Source of the DNA: an uncultured Acidobacteriota bacterium
Lineage (GTDB): Bacteria > Acidobacteriota > Terriglobia > Terriglobales > Acidobacteriaceae
Length of the DNA stretch: 64,000 nt
Reading direction: 5' to 3'
Assembly: GCA_903832055.1 (NCBI GenBank)
Contig: CAILAC010000002.1
Coordinates: 372,001 to 436,000 of the forward strand
Positions 17,490 through 27,267 of the stretch are shown piece after piece. The notes beneath the pieces are model-generated. The model was given only the letters and a program-made list of their open reading frames with translations, was not told the DNA's origin and did no database searches. Made by a program: the position numbers and the translations under genes. Positions within the stretch are counted from its first letter, which is position 1. Each line of letters begins with the position of its first letter.

Positions 17490-17891
17490 ATGAAAGCAGA
17501 GCTTCTGCGCTTCGACAACACCCTCGAACACGACCCCGCCATCGATGCCTGGTTCGCCGCCCATCCCGGCGAACTCGGCAATCTAGCCCGCCATTGGTTT
17601 GAAGTCATGCGCAACTCCGGCGACGAAGTTCGCGAAATCCTCCACGACGGCTGCCCCGTCGCCTGCTTCGGCGACGTCCCATTCGCTTATGTCAATGTCT
17701 TCACAGCCCACGTCAACGTAGGCTTCTTTCAAGGCTCATCCCTGCCCGACCCCGCCCACCAACTCCAGGGCGCCGGCAAGCGCATGCGCCACGTAAAGCT
17801 AAGACTCGAAACAGCCACAGACGCCGCCTCGCTCACTCAACTCATCAAAACGGCATACTCCAGCATCAAGGCGCAGGTTGAAAACGGTTAG
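17490..17891 (+). CDS. DUF1801 domain-containing protein
   Basis: 133 residues with the DUF1801 (YdhG/YjhX-like) arrangement: an N-terminal helix, VREILHDGCPVACFGDVPFAYVNVF, then VNVGFFQGSSLPDPAHQLQGAGKRMRHVKL. The family is small, cytoplasmic and of unknown role; some members resemble the frataxin-like iron chaperone YdhG. No operon partner is visible: the previous gene ends 145 bp upstream and the next is on the other strand. Confidence 0.8.
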   Translation: MKAELLRFDNTLEHDPAIDAWFAAHPGELGNLARHWFEVMRNSGDEVREILHDGCPVACFGDVPFAYVNVFTAHVNVGFFQGSSLPDPAHQLQGAGKRMRHVKLRLETATDAASLTQLIKTAYSSIKAQVENG

Positions 17892-17992
17892 TCCAGTAAA
17901 GTCCCGTCAGCAGCATCAAATCTGACATGCCTGCTGCAAAGGTCCGAGCCAGGGTATCCCGCAATTCTCTGCCCGGCATTGCCCCAGAGCAC

Positions 17993-19462
17993 TTACGGCG
18001 CAGCCGTCATCAGCGTCCAGCTTCCCACTTCCCCCGCGCTCTCCGGGGTGTAGTTGGGATTATCGCTGGTGCGGTAATTCCCGAAGCCGTCAGTGAAGTG
18101 GTACTGACCCAGGTTTGACAGCTGCGTCGTGCCGCCAGTGCTCGGGTCGTTCAGCGTATCGACGCCACGGATCACATCGTCCCAATGGTCGGCAGCGCTG
18201 CGTTTGCCGCCATCCCGCAGGTAACTGTCGTCCACGCCGCCGCTCGAGCGAAGAGCCTCTTCCTGCTTTTCAAAGTTCGCCTGGAAAGCGGCCTGCTGCT
18301 TCATCGTCTGGTCCACAATCGCCTGAGCCGCGCGAAGCTGATCATAGCCCTGCTGCAGCTTCTGGTTAAAGTCGGCCACCATCTTCGCCGTAATCGCCTT
18401 CGAGAGCCGAATCCACGCCGGGTTGACATAGAACGACTTGGCGATCACGCAAAACATCGGCATGCGCTTGTCGAGCGTGCCGGCCGGTGCGCGAAAGCTC
18501 TGCAGCGCCTGGAAACCCCAGTTGGTTTGCTTGATCATCCCTGCGTTCACCCCCGTGTTCGCCCCTTGCGAGAGGTAGTAAACGCCAAAGAAGGCCTCCT
18601 CGACCGGTTGCCCGTTCAGGTCGTAGCCTACCTTGATCGCCACGCCATGCTGGTTGGGCGCCGGGTCCAGGTGCAGCACCTTTGCGAGGTCCGGCAGGTC
18701 CTGTTGCCCAAGCCATTTGAAATTCGCAGCATTGGGGCGAGTCTTCTGGATGAACTTTGCCAGGGCCTGCATCGGTTGCATGGGCGGCGAGGAAAGAGCG
18801 CCCGTGGGCAGGCGCTCGCCAAGCCCAAGTTTGCGGCCCTTGTCATACTGCTTCAGTTGAGCAGCTACCTCGGTCGATTCCAGCCGCAGCAGGGGAAATT
18901 GAAAAAATGCCTCCGCATTGTCAGGATTCTCGGCACTCGATGAAAACGAAAGTGGGTACTCGACCCAGCCGTAGTGCCACTCCACCTTGCTCTCGAAGTG
19001 CCACTTCTCGGGCACGTGCAGCGACGCAGCCCGCATTCCGCCATGTTCTGTATCCGTTATGATGCGCTCGACAAATTTCTCTGCGGCGGCGCCCTGAGTG
19101 GAAGCGGAAGCTGCCGCATTGGTGCCGGAAGACGGTTTCGCCTGCGGGCCCGCAGCCGGGGCGCTGGTTGCGGAAGCCGCAGGCGCGGTTGCAGCCGCAG
19201 GCGTTGGAGTGCTGCCCGGGCTCGCAGCCAGCCCGGCTGCCTGTCTGCACCGGTCCGAGAGCGAGTCTTTGTGCTCCTTGAGGCAGGCTATGATGCGGCC
19301 CCCGCCCGGTTGCACTCCCGCGCAAAACTTCTGCGCATCCGCTGCGCAACCGTCGCGCAGCGCCGCCGCTGTTGCCTGACCCTGGGCCAGATTCAACAGC
19401 GCAGATTGCGTGCCGATGGCGGCACAGACAACAAGCAGCATCCTCACACTCTTCATAGCCAT
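17993..19462 (-). CDS. Secreted protein with N-terminal cysteine-rich (GLG1-like) repeat, function unknown
   Basis: About 489 residues. A signal peptide (MLLVVCAAIGTQSALLNLAQG) precedes a cysteine-rich segment with DGCAADAQKFCAGVQPGGGR and ACLKEHKDSLSDRCRQAAG, resembling the cysteine-rich GLG1 repeat found in bacterial periplasmic proteins. A linker rich in Ala, Pro and Thr (about 85-130) leads to a large unrecognised domain that ends in DVIRGVDTLNDPSTGG and a stretch rich in Gly, Asn and Tyr. The start is either the ATG at 19462 or the one at 19456; GAGGCGAGG lies immediately upstream. There is no operon partner, and its enzymatic activity, if any, is unknown. Confidence 0.7.
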   Translation of the reverse strand: MAMKSVRMLLVVCAAIGTQSALLNLAQGQATAAALRDGCAADAQKFCAGVQPGGGRIIACLKEHKDSLSDRCRQAAGLAASPGSTPTPAAATAPAASATSAPAAGPQAKPSSGTNAAASASTQGAAAEKFVERIITDTEHGGMRAASLHVPEKWHFESKVEWHYGWVEYPLSFSSSAENPDNAEAFFQFPLLRLESTEVAAQLKQYDKGRKLGLGERLPTGALSSPPMQPMQALAKFIQKTRPNAANFKWLGQQDLPDLAKVLHLDPAPNQHGVAIKVGYDLNGQPVEEAFFGVYYLSQGANTGVNAGMIKQTNWGFQALQSFRAPAGTLDKRMPMFCVIAKSFYVNPAWIRLSKAITAKMVADFNQKLQQGYDQLRAAQAIVDQTMKQQAAFQANFEKQEEALRSSGGVDDSYLRDGGKRSAADHWDDVIRGVDTLNDPSTGGTTQLSNLGQYHFTDGFGNYRTSDNPNYTPESAGEVGSWTLMTAAP

Positions 19463-19586
19463 CCTCGCCTCAAAGTACCAACAAGGCCACCGCACACAGC
19501 ACGTGCGGAATTGCTCAATACTGTAGCAGGCCTTTCAAGCAGTCCGCCTCAATCCAACTGCCGCCTGTCAACTGACCCCTGCCCCC

Positions 19587-20939
19587 TCAGAAAAACAACG
19601 ACCAATTCGCAATCACATTGAGCGCATTTGCAACCCTCGGCGTAATCGCCGGTCCAGCTACATAGCTCAGTCCCAGGCTCACATAGTTGCCCCGCGAAGC
19701 ATGCAGTGAATAGCTTCCGGTAACTGTCGTTCCCGCTCTCCAGACAGTCTTGCCTTCAGCAACAAGCTTGTCGGTAAACACACTGCTGTAGCCGCTGCGC
19801 GACGCAACAAAAGACACCACATCATCAGGCCGTGAACGAACCGGCGCTTCCTTGTAAAGTCGCGCCTCGTAATAGCTGGAGTATGAATTCATCGTCTCCG
19901 GCACCTTCATCCACGACCCGCCAACATACAGTCCCTTGGTCGGGCGCTCCAGGTCGCTCCTTGTCATCTGATAGTCCATCAGAGCGTATGCGCAATAATT
20001 GCCTGTCTCCGCCTTACCCGTAGCAAGGTTCTTGTAAGTCGTGGTGTTGTAAATCACTCCCGCCCGCAGCCACGCCTGATGTGCATCCGCGCTTGAGGGC
20101 CGCTGAAAGCCCCCCTCATTGATCAGTACCAGCCCGTCGCCATGCGGAATGAACCGGAAACCCGTATGATTCCGCGCCACCTCGGTCGGCCCGCCATTCG
20201 GATCAAAACTCCGCTGCGCCGCGCTCTTGATGTAAGTATTCGCAGGCCCGCGAACCCGCACGTTCAACGAAGGCGCCGTCATCGGGAAGTACGACATACC
20301 CACCTCATAGGGCAACACGGCATACACTCCCTGTGCGCCCGTCGCCGTCGATCCGCCAACAAACAGACCGATGAAGTTCATGTTGTTCGCAATGTAGCCC
20401 GCCTTCAACTCCACGCGATCATTTCCAAATTCTTTGTAAAAATAAAGCGCCCATAACCCAAGCGACTTCGGCCCAGCAGGATTCCAACTCACCCAGTTCC
20501 ACACCCCGCCCAGATACAACTGTGCATGCTCCAGATGCAGTTGGCGCAGATCAGGCGACAAAATCGGCTGCGCAAACATGCTCTCAAAATTCCGCTGTCC
20601 CACATACACCTGGCTGTCGGCAGCCACCGGCGCATCAAGCACGTTCTGCGTGTACTGCGGCCCCGTAATCACGCGAAAAGCCAGCCCCTTGCGCAGCATC
20701 GCCCGGCGAAATCCCGAATTGATGTCGATCAGGCTGTCGGTAAACACCGGCATGGCAGCCTCTCCACCCAGATAATTCAGCCCCTCAATCGAGCGATCAA
20801 CTGTGCGTTCAACGGGTGCCGGGGAATCAGGAAGCCCCTTCCCTGCATCCTTGCTTTGAGCGTTGCTCAGGATGCCGGCGCACAGCAGCAGCGCAGCGGC
20901 GAGAACACCTCTGTTGCTTCGGTAGTTCCTCTGGTTCAT
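19587..20939 (-). CDS. Carbohydrate porin, OprB-like outer membrane beta-barrel
   Basis: About 450 residues from the ATG at 20939, which begins a normal signal peptide (GVLAAALLLCAGILSNAQS). The body is rich in alternating strands with aromatic girdle residues and ends in WSLFF, the C-terminal aromatic signal of outer membrane barrels. Blocks such as LHLEHAQLYLGGVWNWVSWNPAGPKSLG and YNTTTYKNLATG resemble the OprB family of sugar-selective porins; the match is by pattern only. The open frame upstream to 21107 overlaps the glycosylase gene and is rejected. Uptake of oligosaccharides would suit the nearby aldose epimerase. Confidence 0.65.
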   Translation of the reverse strand: MNQRNYRSNRGVLAAALLLCAGILSNAQSKDAGKGLPDSPAPVERTVDRSIEGLNYLGGEAAMPVFTDSLIDINSGFRRAMLRKGLAFRVITGPQYTQNVLDAPVAADSQVYVGQRNFESMFAQPILSPDLRQLHLEHAQLYLGGVWNWVSWNPAGPKSLGLWALYFYKEFGNDRVELKAGYIANNMNFIGLFVGGSTATGAQGVYAVLPYEVGMSYFPMTAPSLNVRVRGPANTYIKSAAQRSFDPNGGPTEVARNHTGFRFIPHGDGLVLINEGGFQRPSSADAHQAWLRAGVIYNTTTYKNLATGKAETGNYCAYALMDYQMTRSDLERPTKGLYVGGSWMKVPETMNSYSSYYEARLYKEAPVRSRPDDVVSFVASRSGYSSVFTDKLVAEGKTVWRAGTTVTGSYSLHASRGNYVSLGLSYVAGPAITPRVANALNVIANWSLFF

Positions 20940-21069
20940 TCCAAATGGCCCAATCATTTGTGCAAGATAGAGAGCCAGTGTAGCGCAGCGGCATGACTCT
21001 GATTTGTCCCAGGCAGGCGACTTGGAGAATCGGAAATTCCCACAACCCTCACCCATTGGCGAAAGCACG

Positions 21070-21768
21070 CTACCGCTCTGTCTCCATCCACTCCCTCGCC
21101 CGCACAAACACCCGCAAAAACATCCCCTCCGTCAGCACCCCGGTGTTCGTGTTCTGCAGCGAAGGATGATAGGTCGCCATCAGCACCAACCCATTCGACA
21201 GCGCAAACTCCGCCCCATGCCGAAACTCCAGTCCCCGCCGCGACTCCACCACTCCCGCCCGCACCAGGTAACCCACAAACGCATCAAACCCGATCTTCCC
21301 CAGGCACACCACCACCCGCAGCCGCGGCAGCAGCGCCATCTCCTCATCCAGCCAATGCGCGCAGTTCCGCTGCTCCTCAGGGCTTGGCTTGTTCCCCGGC
21401 GGCGCGCACCGCACCGAAGCGCTGATCCACATATCCATCAATTCGAGCCCATCATCCCGGCTCTCGGAATTCGGCTGCGAAGCAAACCCCGCCTCATACA
21501 GCACCGGAAACATGAAGTTCCCCGACCCATCCCCGGTAAATGGCCGCCCCGTCCGGTTTGACCCATGCGCCCCCGGAGCCAGCCCAAACACCAGCACCCG
21601 CGCCTCAGGGTCGCCAAAGCTCGGCACCGGCCGCCCCCAATACTCCCACTCCCGCCACTGCCGCCGCTTCTCCCGCGCAATCCCCGCGCAGTACTCCCGC
21701 AGCCGTGGACAGGCTTCGCAGGCCACAATCCGCTCATTCAAAATCGCCAGACTCATCGCTTCCGCCAT
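21070..21768 (-). CDS. Uracil-DNA glycosylase, family 5 (UdgB)
   Basis: About 232 residues. The motif LVFGLAPGAHGSNRTGRPFTGDGSG is diagnostic for family 5, in which motif 1 lacks the polar catalytic residue of other families. Four cysteines for a [4Fe-4S] cluster are visible: CEACPRLREYC near the N-terminus and VRCAPPGNKPSPEEQRNC in the middle. The enzyme removes uracil and hypoxanthine from DNA in base excision repair and is common in thermophiles, actinobacteria and acidobacteria. Two ATGs (21768 and 21756) are possible starts; a GGCGGAAG lies upstream of the second. Confidence 0.9.
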   Translation of the reverse strand: MAEAMSLAILNERIVACEACPRLREYCAGIAREKRRQWREWEYWGRPVPSFGDPEARVLVFGLAPGAHGSNRTGRPFTGDGSGNFMFPVLYEAGFASQPNSESRDDGLELMDMWISASVRCAPPGNKPSPEEQRNCAHWLDEEMALLPRLRVVVCLGKIGFDAFVGYLVRAGVVESRRGLEFRHGAEFALSNGLVLMATYHPSLQNTNTGVLTEGMFLRVFVRAREWMETER

Positions 21769-21951
21769 CCCGCCATTGTAGAAACCTTTGCCCAACACTC
21801 CCGTCGAATTTCGCAACAGCACACCCGCAGGTGTTTATCGTAAAATGGCTGCGCTTTGAGAAAACCTTTCCCGCCCGCACCGTGCGCGCCGGAATCTTCT
21901 CGCTTCACCGGTTGCAGACTCGCTTCAATGCCACTCCCAGGGGACGCTCAC

Positions 21952-23109
21952 ATGACCTACCTCACCCACGCTATCGCCGCCACCGTACTCGCCGCGGGAA
22001 CCCTCGCCGCCCTGAGCCCCGCTCTCAATGCGGCCCCGCCCGTCGTCAACGGCAAGCCAGCCATCACCATCAGCCGCAAGCCCACGCCCGGCGCAACCAA
22101 GCCAGAATTCACATCCGTCACCCTGCTCCCTGGCCGCGCCCTCCTCGTCCAGCAGATTACCGCCTTCTTCCCCGGCAAAGGTGAGGTCGAAGTCCTCGCC
22201 TCCCCAAGCCTTGAAGAATCCGCCACCATGCTCAATGACAAAGATGACGCCAACGGCGACCTCGCCTACCGCCTCGGTGCTGCCTTCCTCTTCCCCTACC
22301 CCAACCGCATCCGCGGACCCCTCTCCGACGACGGCAAGACCCTGACCACCGAATGGCACGGCAAAACCATCACCCTCCCCGCCAACAACATCGGCACCAA
22401 GCCAACCGCCGAACGCCACGCCATGCACGGCCTCATCCTCAAATCCGTCGTCGATGACCTCCAGGTCAAGGAAACCCCCGAGGGCGGCACCGTCACCGGC
22501 ACCATCCACGGCGGCGACTTCAACGGCCACTGGCTCTCCTCCACCGACCTCGTCATCAAAATCACCCTCACCGCTGACAACGTCGATGCCTCCATCGTCG
22601 CCCATAACGTCGGCAAAGAGTCTGAACCCGTCGCCATCGCCTGGCACCCCTACTTCAACATCCCCAGCGGCGACCGCAAGCAGGCCCGGCTCCACATCCC
22701 CGGCAGCGAAATGGCCGAGGTCGATGGCTACGACAACGTCTTCCCCACCGGCAAAATCCTGCCCGTCGCCGGCACCCGCTTTGACTTCCAGGCCCCCACC
22801 GGCAAGCCACTCGCTGAAGACTTCCTCGACGACAACTTCAGCAATCTTTCGCCCAAAACCGGCCCCGTCGTCGTCAAGATCACTGACCCCGCAGCCCACT
22901 ACGGCGTCGCCATCGAGGGCCTCACGCCCAACGTCAAAACCATCCAGGTATATGCGCCCCCGGCAAAGAGCTTCATCGCCGTCGAGCACCAGACCAACTT
23001 CGCCAACCCCTTCGGCAAGGAGTGGGGCACCAAAAACACCGAAATGATCACCCTCGCCCCCGGCAAAAGCACCACCTGGCACGTCCGCCTCAAAGTCTTC
23101 GTCCCGTAG
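21952..23109 (+). CDS. Secreted aldose 1-epimerase family protein
   Basis: 385 residues from the ATG at 21952 (AGGGGA about ten bases upstream), beginning with a signal peptide (LTHAIAATVLAAGTLAALSPALNAAP). The galactose mutarotase fold is recognised by FLFPYPNRIRG, the catalytic-type RHAMHGLI and the AWHPYFNI histidine, and a C-terminal FIAVEHQTNFANPFG. These enzymes interconvert alpha and beta anomers of aldoses. Export to the periplasm suggests it acts on sugars released by secreted hydrolases. The upstream part of the frame (from 21856) is not needed. Confidence 0.85.
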   Translation: MTYLTHAIAATVLAAGTLAALSPALNAAPPVVNGKPAITISRKPTPGATKPEFTSVTLLPGRALLVQQITAFFPGKGEVEVLASPSLEESATMLNDKDDANGDLAYRLGAAFLFPYPNRIRGPLSDDGKTLTTEWHGKTITLPANNIGTKPTAERHAMHGLILKSVVDDLQVKETPEGGTVTGTIHGGDFNGHWLSSTDLVIKITLTADNVDASIVAHNVGKESEPVAIAWHPYFNIPSGDRKQARLHIPGSEMAEVDGYDNVFPTGKILPVAGTRFDFQAPTGKPLAEDFLDDNFSNLSPKTGPVVVKITDPAAHYGVAIEGLTPNVKTIQVYAPPAKSFIAVEHQTNFANPFGKEWGTKNTEMITLAPGKSTTWHVRLKVFVP

Positions 23110-23150
23110 TCTGTAAAACCTGAGAAGCCTCTGGTTAAGCCCGCATTTCG

Positions 23151-23214
23151 AAGGGTGCGGGCTTCAGCACGTACATGAAGTCCAGCTGAATCGGCGGGCT
23201 TTAGCCCCTGAGGG
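23151..23214. repeat. Dispersed palindromic element, copy 2 (REP-like)
   Basis: GAAGGGTGCGGGCTTCAGCACGTACAT is followed after about 16 bases by GGGCTTTAGCCCCTGAGGG, which is the copy-1 arrangement (12915) with mismatches in the first hairpin and the second hairpin intact. It lies in the 420-bp gap between the epimerase and trigger factor genes; nothing else is recognisable in that gap. Confidence 0.8.
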
Positions 23215-23529
23215 AAACCCCGTGCAGACTGAATCAGAGGTTCCCTGAGTTGTCCGGCAGATAACGTTGCATGCCGGACAACTTACCTTCAACTTTGCGT
23301 AATTTGTCTTCGTAATCGCGCGATCAATGTTCTCCATCTCAAGCCTCAATTCACCGCCTCATCCAGCCCCCGTTTGACCGACCTCGCCAACCCTCATACC
23401 ATTAGGAAGAACGCCCTTCGCCCGTAGTCAGCTCTCAGCGGAAAACCCACCCACTTTCATCACGGTGGCTTTCCCCTCAGACGCACTCCGACAGGCCTTG
23501 GCGCACAAGCATCTTTGGAAGGCACAACC

Positions 23530-24972
23530 TTGAGCTCCGCAGAATCCACCGCAACGACCTCCATTCTTGACGCAGAAACCACTCTGACGCCGATCGAAGA
23601 AACCTCCGAACTCTCCCACGAAGGCCACGACCATAGCCACGACGATCATGACCACGCCGGTCACGACCACTCGCACGAAGGCCACACTCACGCTTCCGGC
23701 CCGGTCCTGAATCCCGAGTGCGTCCGCGAAGTCAAAATCGAAGCCCCCGTCGAAGTCGTCGACAAGGCATTCGCAGGCGTCCTCAAGGAATACAAGAAGC
23801 ACGCCCGCATCCCCGGCTTCCGCGCCGGCAAGGTGCCCGAGAGCGTCGTCAAGCGCCGCTTTGCCGAGCAGATCAAAAAAGACGTCGTCGAGCAGTTGCT
23901 CCCCGAGCGCTTCCAGGCAGCCATCGCCGCCGCCGGTCTCGTTCCCGTCTCCCAGCCCCAGCTCACCAGCCTCGTCCTCGAAGAGGGCCAGCCCCTCGTC
24001 GGCGCAGCCGTCTTTGAAGTAGTCCCCGCTTTCTCGCTCGATGGCTACCAGGACGTCACCGTTCCCAAGCCCACCGTCGAGGCCAGCGAAGAAGAGTTCC
24101 AGGCCGAGCTCAAGCAGCTTCGCGAGTCCCGCGCCACCGTCGAGCCCGTTGAGGATGACCGCCCCCTCGTCGACGGCGACTGGGCCCAGATCAGCTACTC
24201 CGGCCAGGTCATGGACCTCGTCGGCGCACCCCCCATCGCCGGCCAGGATTCGCTCGTCGAAATCGGCGGCACCGAAACCCTGCCCGCCTTCACCGAAGCT
24301 CTGCGCGGCGCCAAAGTAGGCCAGGAACTTCAGGTCGAGGTCATCTATCCCGCCGACTATTCCGAAGCCAATCTCGCCGGCAAGACCGTCGGCTACTCCA
24401 TCGAAGTCAAGGCCATCAAAAAGCGCACCCTGCCCGAGCTGACCGACGAGTTCGCAGCCGAGCTGGGCGAATACGAAAACATGGCCGCCCTCGAAACCCG
24501 CATCCGCGAGCACCTTCTCGCCACCAAGCAGCGCCAGTCCGAGCAGGAAGTTCGTGAAGCCCTCTTCGCCGCACTCAACGAGCGCTTCCCCTTCCCCGTG
24601 CCTGAATCACTGGTACAGCAGCAGGTCGATGCCCGCCTCGATCGCGGCCTCCGCGCCCTCGCACAGCAGGGCATGGACCCAGAAATGATGCGCAAGTTCG
24701 ACTTCAACCGCCTCCGCGCCGCACAGCGTGATTCAGCCGTCAGCGAAGTCAAAACCAGCCTCCTTCTCGACCGCATCGCAGACGCAGAGAACCTCACCGT
24801 GACCGACGAAGAAGTCGACCACGAAATCTATATGGCCGCCCTGCAACAACGGGAACCGGTCGAAACCCTTCGCGCCCGTTTGACCGAAGACGGCGGTCTG
24901 GCTAGAATCCGTGAACAACTACGGCGCGAAAAAACTGCCAGCTTGCTCTATCAGAGACTGCCTGCCGCGTAA
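23530..24972 (+). CDS. tig: Trigger factor with histidine-rich N-terminal extension
   Basis: Ribosome-associated chaperone with peptidyl-prolyl isomerase activity, about 480 residues. The TTG at 23530 is chosen because GGAAGG (23517-23522) lies seven bases upstream; another TTG at 23515 overlaps that site. Order: an unusual N-terminal extension (1-62) with eleven histidines between residues 30 and 54, the ribosome-binding domain with IPGFRAGKVP, an FKBP-type domain (DGDWAQISYSG to about TVGYSIEV) and the C-terminal chaperone arms. The tig-clpP-clpX order is the classical one. The His-rich segment is absent from ordinary trigger factors and looks like a metal-binding tail. Confidence 0.95.
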   Translation: MSSAESTATTSILDAETTLTPIEETSELSHEGHDHSHDDHDHAGHDHSHEGHTHASGPVLNPECVREVKIEAPVEVVDKAFAGVLKEYKKHARIPGFRAGKVPESVVKRRFAEQIKKDVVEQLLPERFQAAIAAAGLVPVSQPQLTSLVLEEGQPLVGAAVFEVVPAFSLDGYQDVTVPKPTVEASEEEFQAELKQLRESRATVEPVEDDRPLVDGDWAQISYSGQVMDLVGAPPIAGQDSLVEIGGTETLPAFTEALRGAKVGQELQVEVIYPADYSEANLAGKTVGYSIEVKAIKKRTLPELTDEFAAELGEYENMAALETRIREHLLATKQRQSEQEVREALFAALNERFPFPVPESLVQQQVDARLDRGLRALAQQGMDPEMMRKFDFNRLRAAQRDSAVSEVKTSLLLDRIADAENLTVTDEEVDHEIYMAALQQREPVETLRARLTEDGGLARIREQLRREKTASLLYQRLPAA

Positions 24973-25004
24973 AGGTAGTCTGAATTTTTCACGGTTTCAC
25001 GGTT

Positions 25005-25088
25005 CAATCCGGTATTTGAATTCGTTACGGAAGTCTGATACCGGTTGATCCCGCAAACCACAATCATCAGGGGCCTGCATCTGGCCCC
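25005..25088 (+). promoter_or_regulatory. Two hairpins in the tig-clpP intergenic region
   Basis: CCGGTAT (25009-25015) pairs with ATACCGG (25038-25044), and GGGGCC (25070-25075) pairs perfectly with GGCCCC (25083-25088) across a seven-base loop. The second stands 25 bases before the clpP start. Neither is followed by a T-run, so neither is a normal terminator. A role in mRNA processing or in separating tig and clpP expression is possible but unproven. Confidence 0.35.
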
Positions 25089-25113
25089 CAAGCAAAAGTG
25101 AGAGAATAGCGCA

Positions 25114-25704
25114 ATGGCATTAGTCCCCATGGTGGTCGAGCAGACGAGCCGAGGCGAACGCGCCTACGACATTTATTCCCGTCTGCTCCGCGATAACATC
25201 ATCTTTCTCGGCACCCCGATTGACGATCAGATTGCCAACCTCATCGTTGCGCAAATGCTCTTCCTCTCCGGCGAAGACCCAGAAAAAGACATTCAGCTCT
25301 ACATCAACTCGCCGGGCGGCTCCATCACCGCTGGCCTCGCCATCTACGACACCATGCAGTTCATCAAAAACAACGTGGTGACCTACTGCATCGGCCAGGC
25401 AGCCAGCATGGGCGCTTTCCTGCTCCTCTCCGGCACCAAAGGCAAGCGGTTTGCTTTGCCTAACTCGCGCATCCTTATTCACCAGCCCTCCATGGGCGGG
25501 TTGAGCGGCCAGGCCACGGACATCGATATTCATGCCCGCGAAATCCTCCGCATCCGCGAAATCACCAACACGCTCATGGCCAAACACACCGGCCAGAGCC
25601 TCGAACGGATCGAACGCGATGTTGAGCGCGACTTCATCATGACCGCGCCTCAGGCCAAGGAATACGGCATCATCGACGAAATCATCGACCGTCCCCGCAC
25701 CTAG
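25114..25704 (+). CDS. clpP: ATP-dependent Clp protease proteolytic subunit
   Basis: 196 residues, the normal length. The catalytic triad is visible: Ser in GQAASMGAF, His in [10 protein letters not shown] and Asp in [10 protein letters not shown]. The N-terminal [23 protein letters not shown] begins the mature enzyme almost at once, with little propeptide. It assembles into the tetradecameric barrel in the cytoplasm and works with ClpX, encoded 27 bp downstream. Confidence 0.97.
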   Translation: MALVPMVVEQTSRGERAYDIYSRLLRDNIIFLGTPIDDQIANLIVAQMLFLSGEDPEKDIQLYINSPGGSITAGLAIYDTMQFIKNNVVTYCIGQAASMGAFLLLSGTKGKRFALPNSRILIHQPSMGGLSGQATDIDIHAREILRIREITNTLMAKHTGQSLERIERDVERDFIMTAPQAKEYGIIDEIIDRPRT

Positions 25705-25731
25705 CAGTACGTTGTTTCACTGGAGGAAGTA

Positions 25732-27012
25732 GTGGTGATGAAACGCACCGGACCCGAAGACACGCTGAGCTGCTCGTTCTGCCATAAATCGCAGGACGCA
25801 GTAGCCAAATTGATCTCCTCACCGAGTGACTACCCCCGCGCATACATCTGCGATGAGTGCGTCGGCGTCTGCAACTCGATCCTTGAGGACGACCGCGGTG
25901 AAGCCCATCCCACTACCTCCCCAGCCCACCTGCCCAAGCCGCAGGACGTCAAAAAGTTCCTCGACGAGTACGTCATCGGTCAGGACCAGACCAAAAAGAA
26001 ACTCGCCGTCGCCGTATACAACCACTACAAGCGCATCCAGATGAACCAGGCGCGCAACAACGAGATCGAGCTCTCCAAGTCCAACATTCTCCTCATCGGC
26101 CCCACCGGCTCGGGCAAGACTCTGCTCGCCCACACCCTCGCCAAGATGCTCGACGTTCCCTTTGCCATCGTGGACGCCACTACCCTCACAGAGGCCGGCT
26201 ACGTCGGCGAAGACGTGGAAAACATCATCCTCAAGCTGCTCCAGGCCGCCGACGGTGACGTAGCCCGTGCCCAGACCGGCATCATCTACATCGACGAAAT
26301 TGACAAGATCGGTCGCAAAGACGAGAACCCCTCCATCACCCGCGACGTCTCCGGTGAAGGCGTCCAGCAGGCCCTGCTCAAGATTCTCGAGGGCACCGTC
26401 GCCAACGTTCCCCCGCAGGGCGGCCGCAAGCACCCCCATCAGGAATTCACTGCCGTTGATACCACCAACATTCTTTTCATCTGCGGCGGCGCATTCGTCG
26501 GCATTGAGCGCGTCATCGGCCGCCGCGTCGGCAAAAAGGCCCTCGGCTTCAAATTCGCAGAGGCCGGTGAGACTGAAGCAGCCTTCGCCGTCCGCACCCA
26601 GCGCGACACGGAACTCCTCCGCCAAACCGAACCCCAGGACCTCATCAAGTTCGGCCTCATCCCCGAATTCGTCGGCCGCCTCCCCGTCATGGGCATCCTC
26701 GACGAGCTCGACGAATCCGCCCTGGTCGAGATCCTCACCAAGCCAAAAAACGCCATCCTCAAGCAATACCAGCGCCTCTTCGAATACGAAAACGTCCACC
26801 TCCACTTCACCCCGGACGCTGCCGCCGCCGTAGCCCGCGAAGCCCTCCACCGCAAAGTAGGCGCCCGCGGCCTCCGCATGATCCTCGAAGAGCTCATGCT
26901 CGACCTCATGTACCACCTCCCCAGCAACAAAAGAGTCCGCGACCTCGAAATCACCAAAGACATGGTCGAACGCCGCGACCTCTCGCTATCCCTCCTCGAA
27001 AAGGCGGGTTAG
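25732..27012 (+). CDS. clpX: ATP-dependent Clp protease ATP-binding subunit ClpX
   Basis: About 426 residues. The N-terminal zinc-binding domain has C-S-F-C and a second C-D-E-C pair; the AAA+ core has Walker A GPTGSGKT, Walker [12 protein letters not shown], pore loop GYVGED and sensor residues, and the LGF loop (KKALGFKF) that docks on ClpP. Two GTG codons (25732, 25735) and an ATG (25738) are possible starts; GGAGG at 25722-25726 suits the GTGs best. It unfolds ssrA-tagged and regulatory substrates; smpB is also in this window. Confidence 0.96.
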   Translation: MVMKRTGPEDTLSCSFCHKSQDAVAKLISSPSDYPRAYICDECVGVCNSILEDDRGEAHPTTSPAHLPKPQDVKKFLDEYVIGQDQTKKKLAVAVYNHYKRIQMNQARNNEIELSKSNILLIGPTGSGKTLLAHTLAKMLDVPFAIVDATTLTEAGYVGEDVENIILKLLQAADGDVARAQTGIIYIDEIDKIGRKDENPSITRDVSGEGVQQALLKILEGTVANVPPQGGRKHPHQEFTAVDTTNILFICGGAFVGIERVIGRRVGKKALGFKFAEAGETEAAFAVRTQRDTELLRQTEPQDLIKFGLIPEFVGRLPVMGILDELDESALVEILTKPKNAILKQYQRLFEYENVHLHFTPDAAAAVAREALHRKVGARGLRMILEELMLDLMYHLPSNKRVRDLEITKDMVERRDLSLSLLEKAG

Positions 27013-27189
27013 TACAGATGCCGTCATATGGCAATGCGTGTTTGACATCTGATGAGCAAGACTCGAAGCATTCATTGCCCTTGGTTCGGATATCCGCAAA
27101 AATTGTGATGGCTGGCAGCATATTCTTAAGCCTTATCTGAACTAAGGTGGCGACGAGTGAGCCTGTTATTCGTCCAGAAATATTTTCAT

Positions 27190-27225
27190 CAACAAACCTT
27201 ACTCTCTAGGGCGTAAGGTTTGTTG
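27190..27225. repeat. Perfect 13-bp inverted repeat
   Basis: CAACAAACCTTAC (27190-27202) and GTAAGGTTTGTTG (27213-27225) form a perfect 13-bp stem with a ten-base loop. No T-run follows on the plus strand. The 255-bp gap after clpX is lower in GC than its surroundings. The repeat lies 42 bp upstream of the small gene at 27268 and could be a clpX transcript end, an operator, or a recombination scar; the sequence does not decide. Confidence 0.6.
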
Positions 27226-27267
27226 AGATACACGGGTCGGTGCTTTTTCTTCGTTAAGAGGTTTTGA

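Noticed and set aside
23164-23349. 61-codon minus-strand frame in the epimerase-tig gap
   Set aside because: It runs through the dispersed palindromic element and has no ribosome site.
25070-25088. Rho-independent terminator for tig
   Set aside because: The GGGGCC/GGCCCC hairpin lacks a following T-run; kept only as a possible leader structure.
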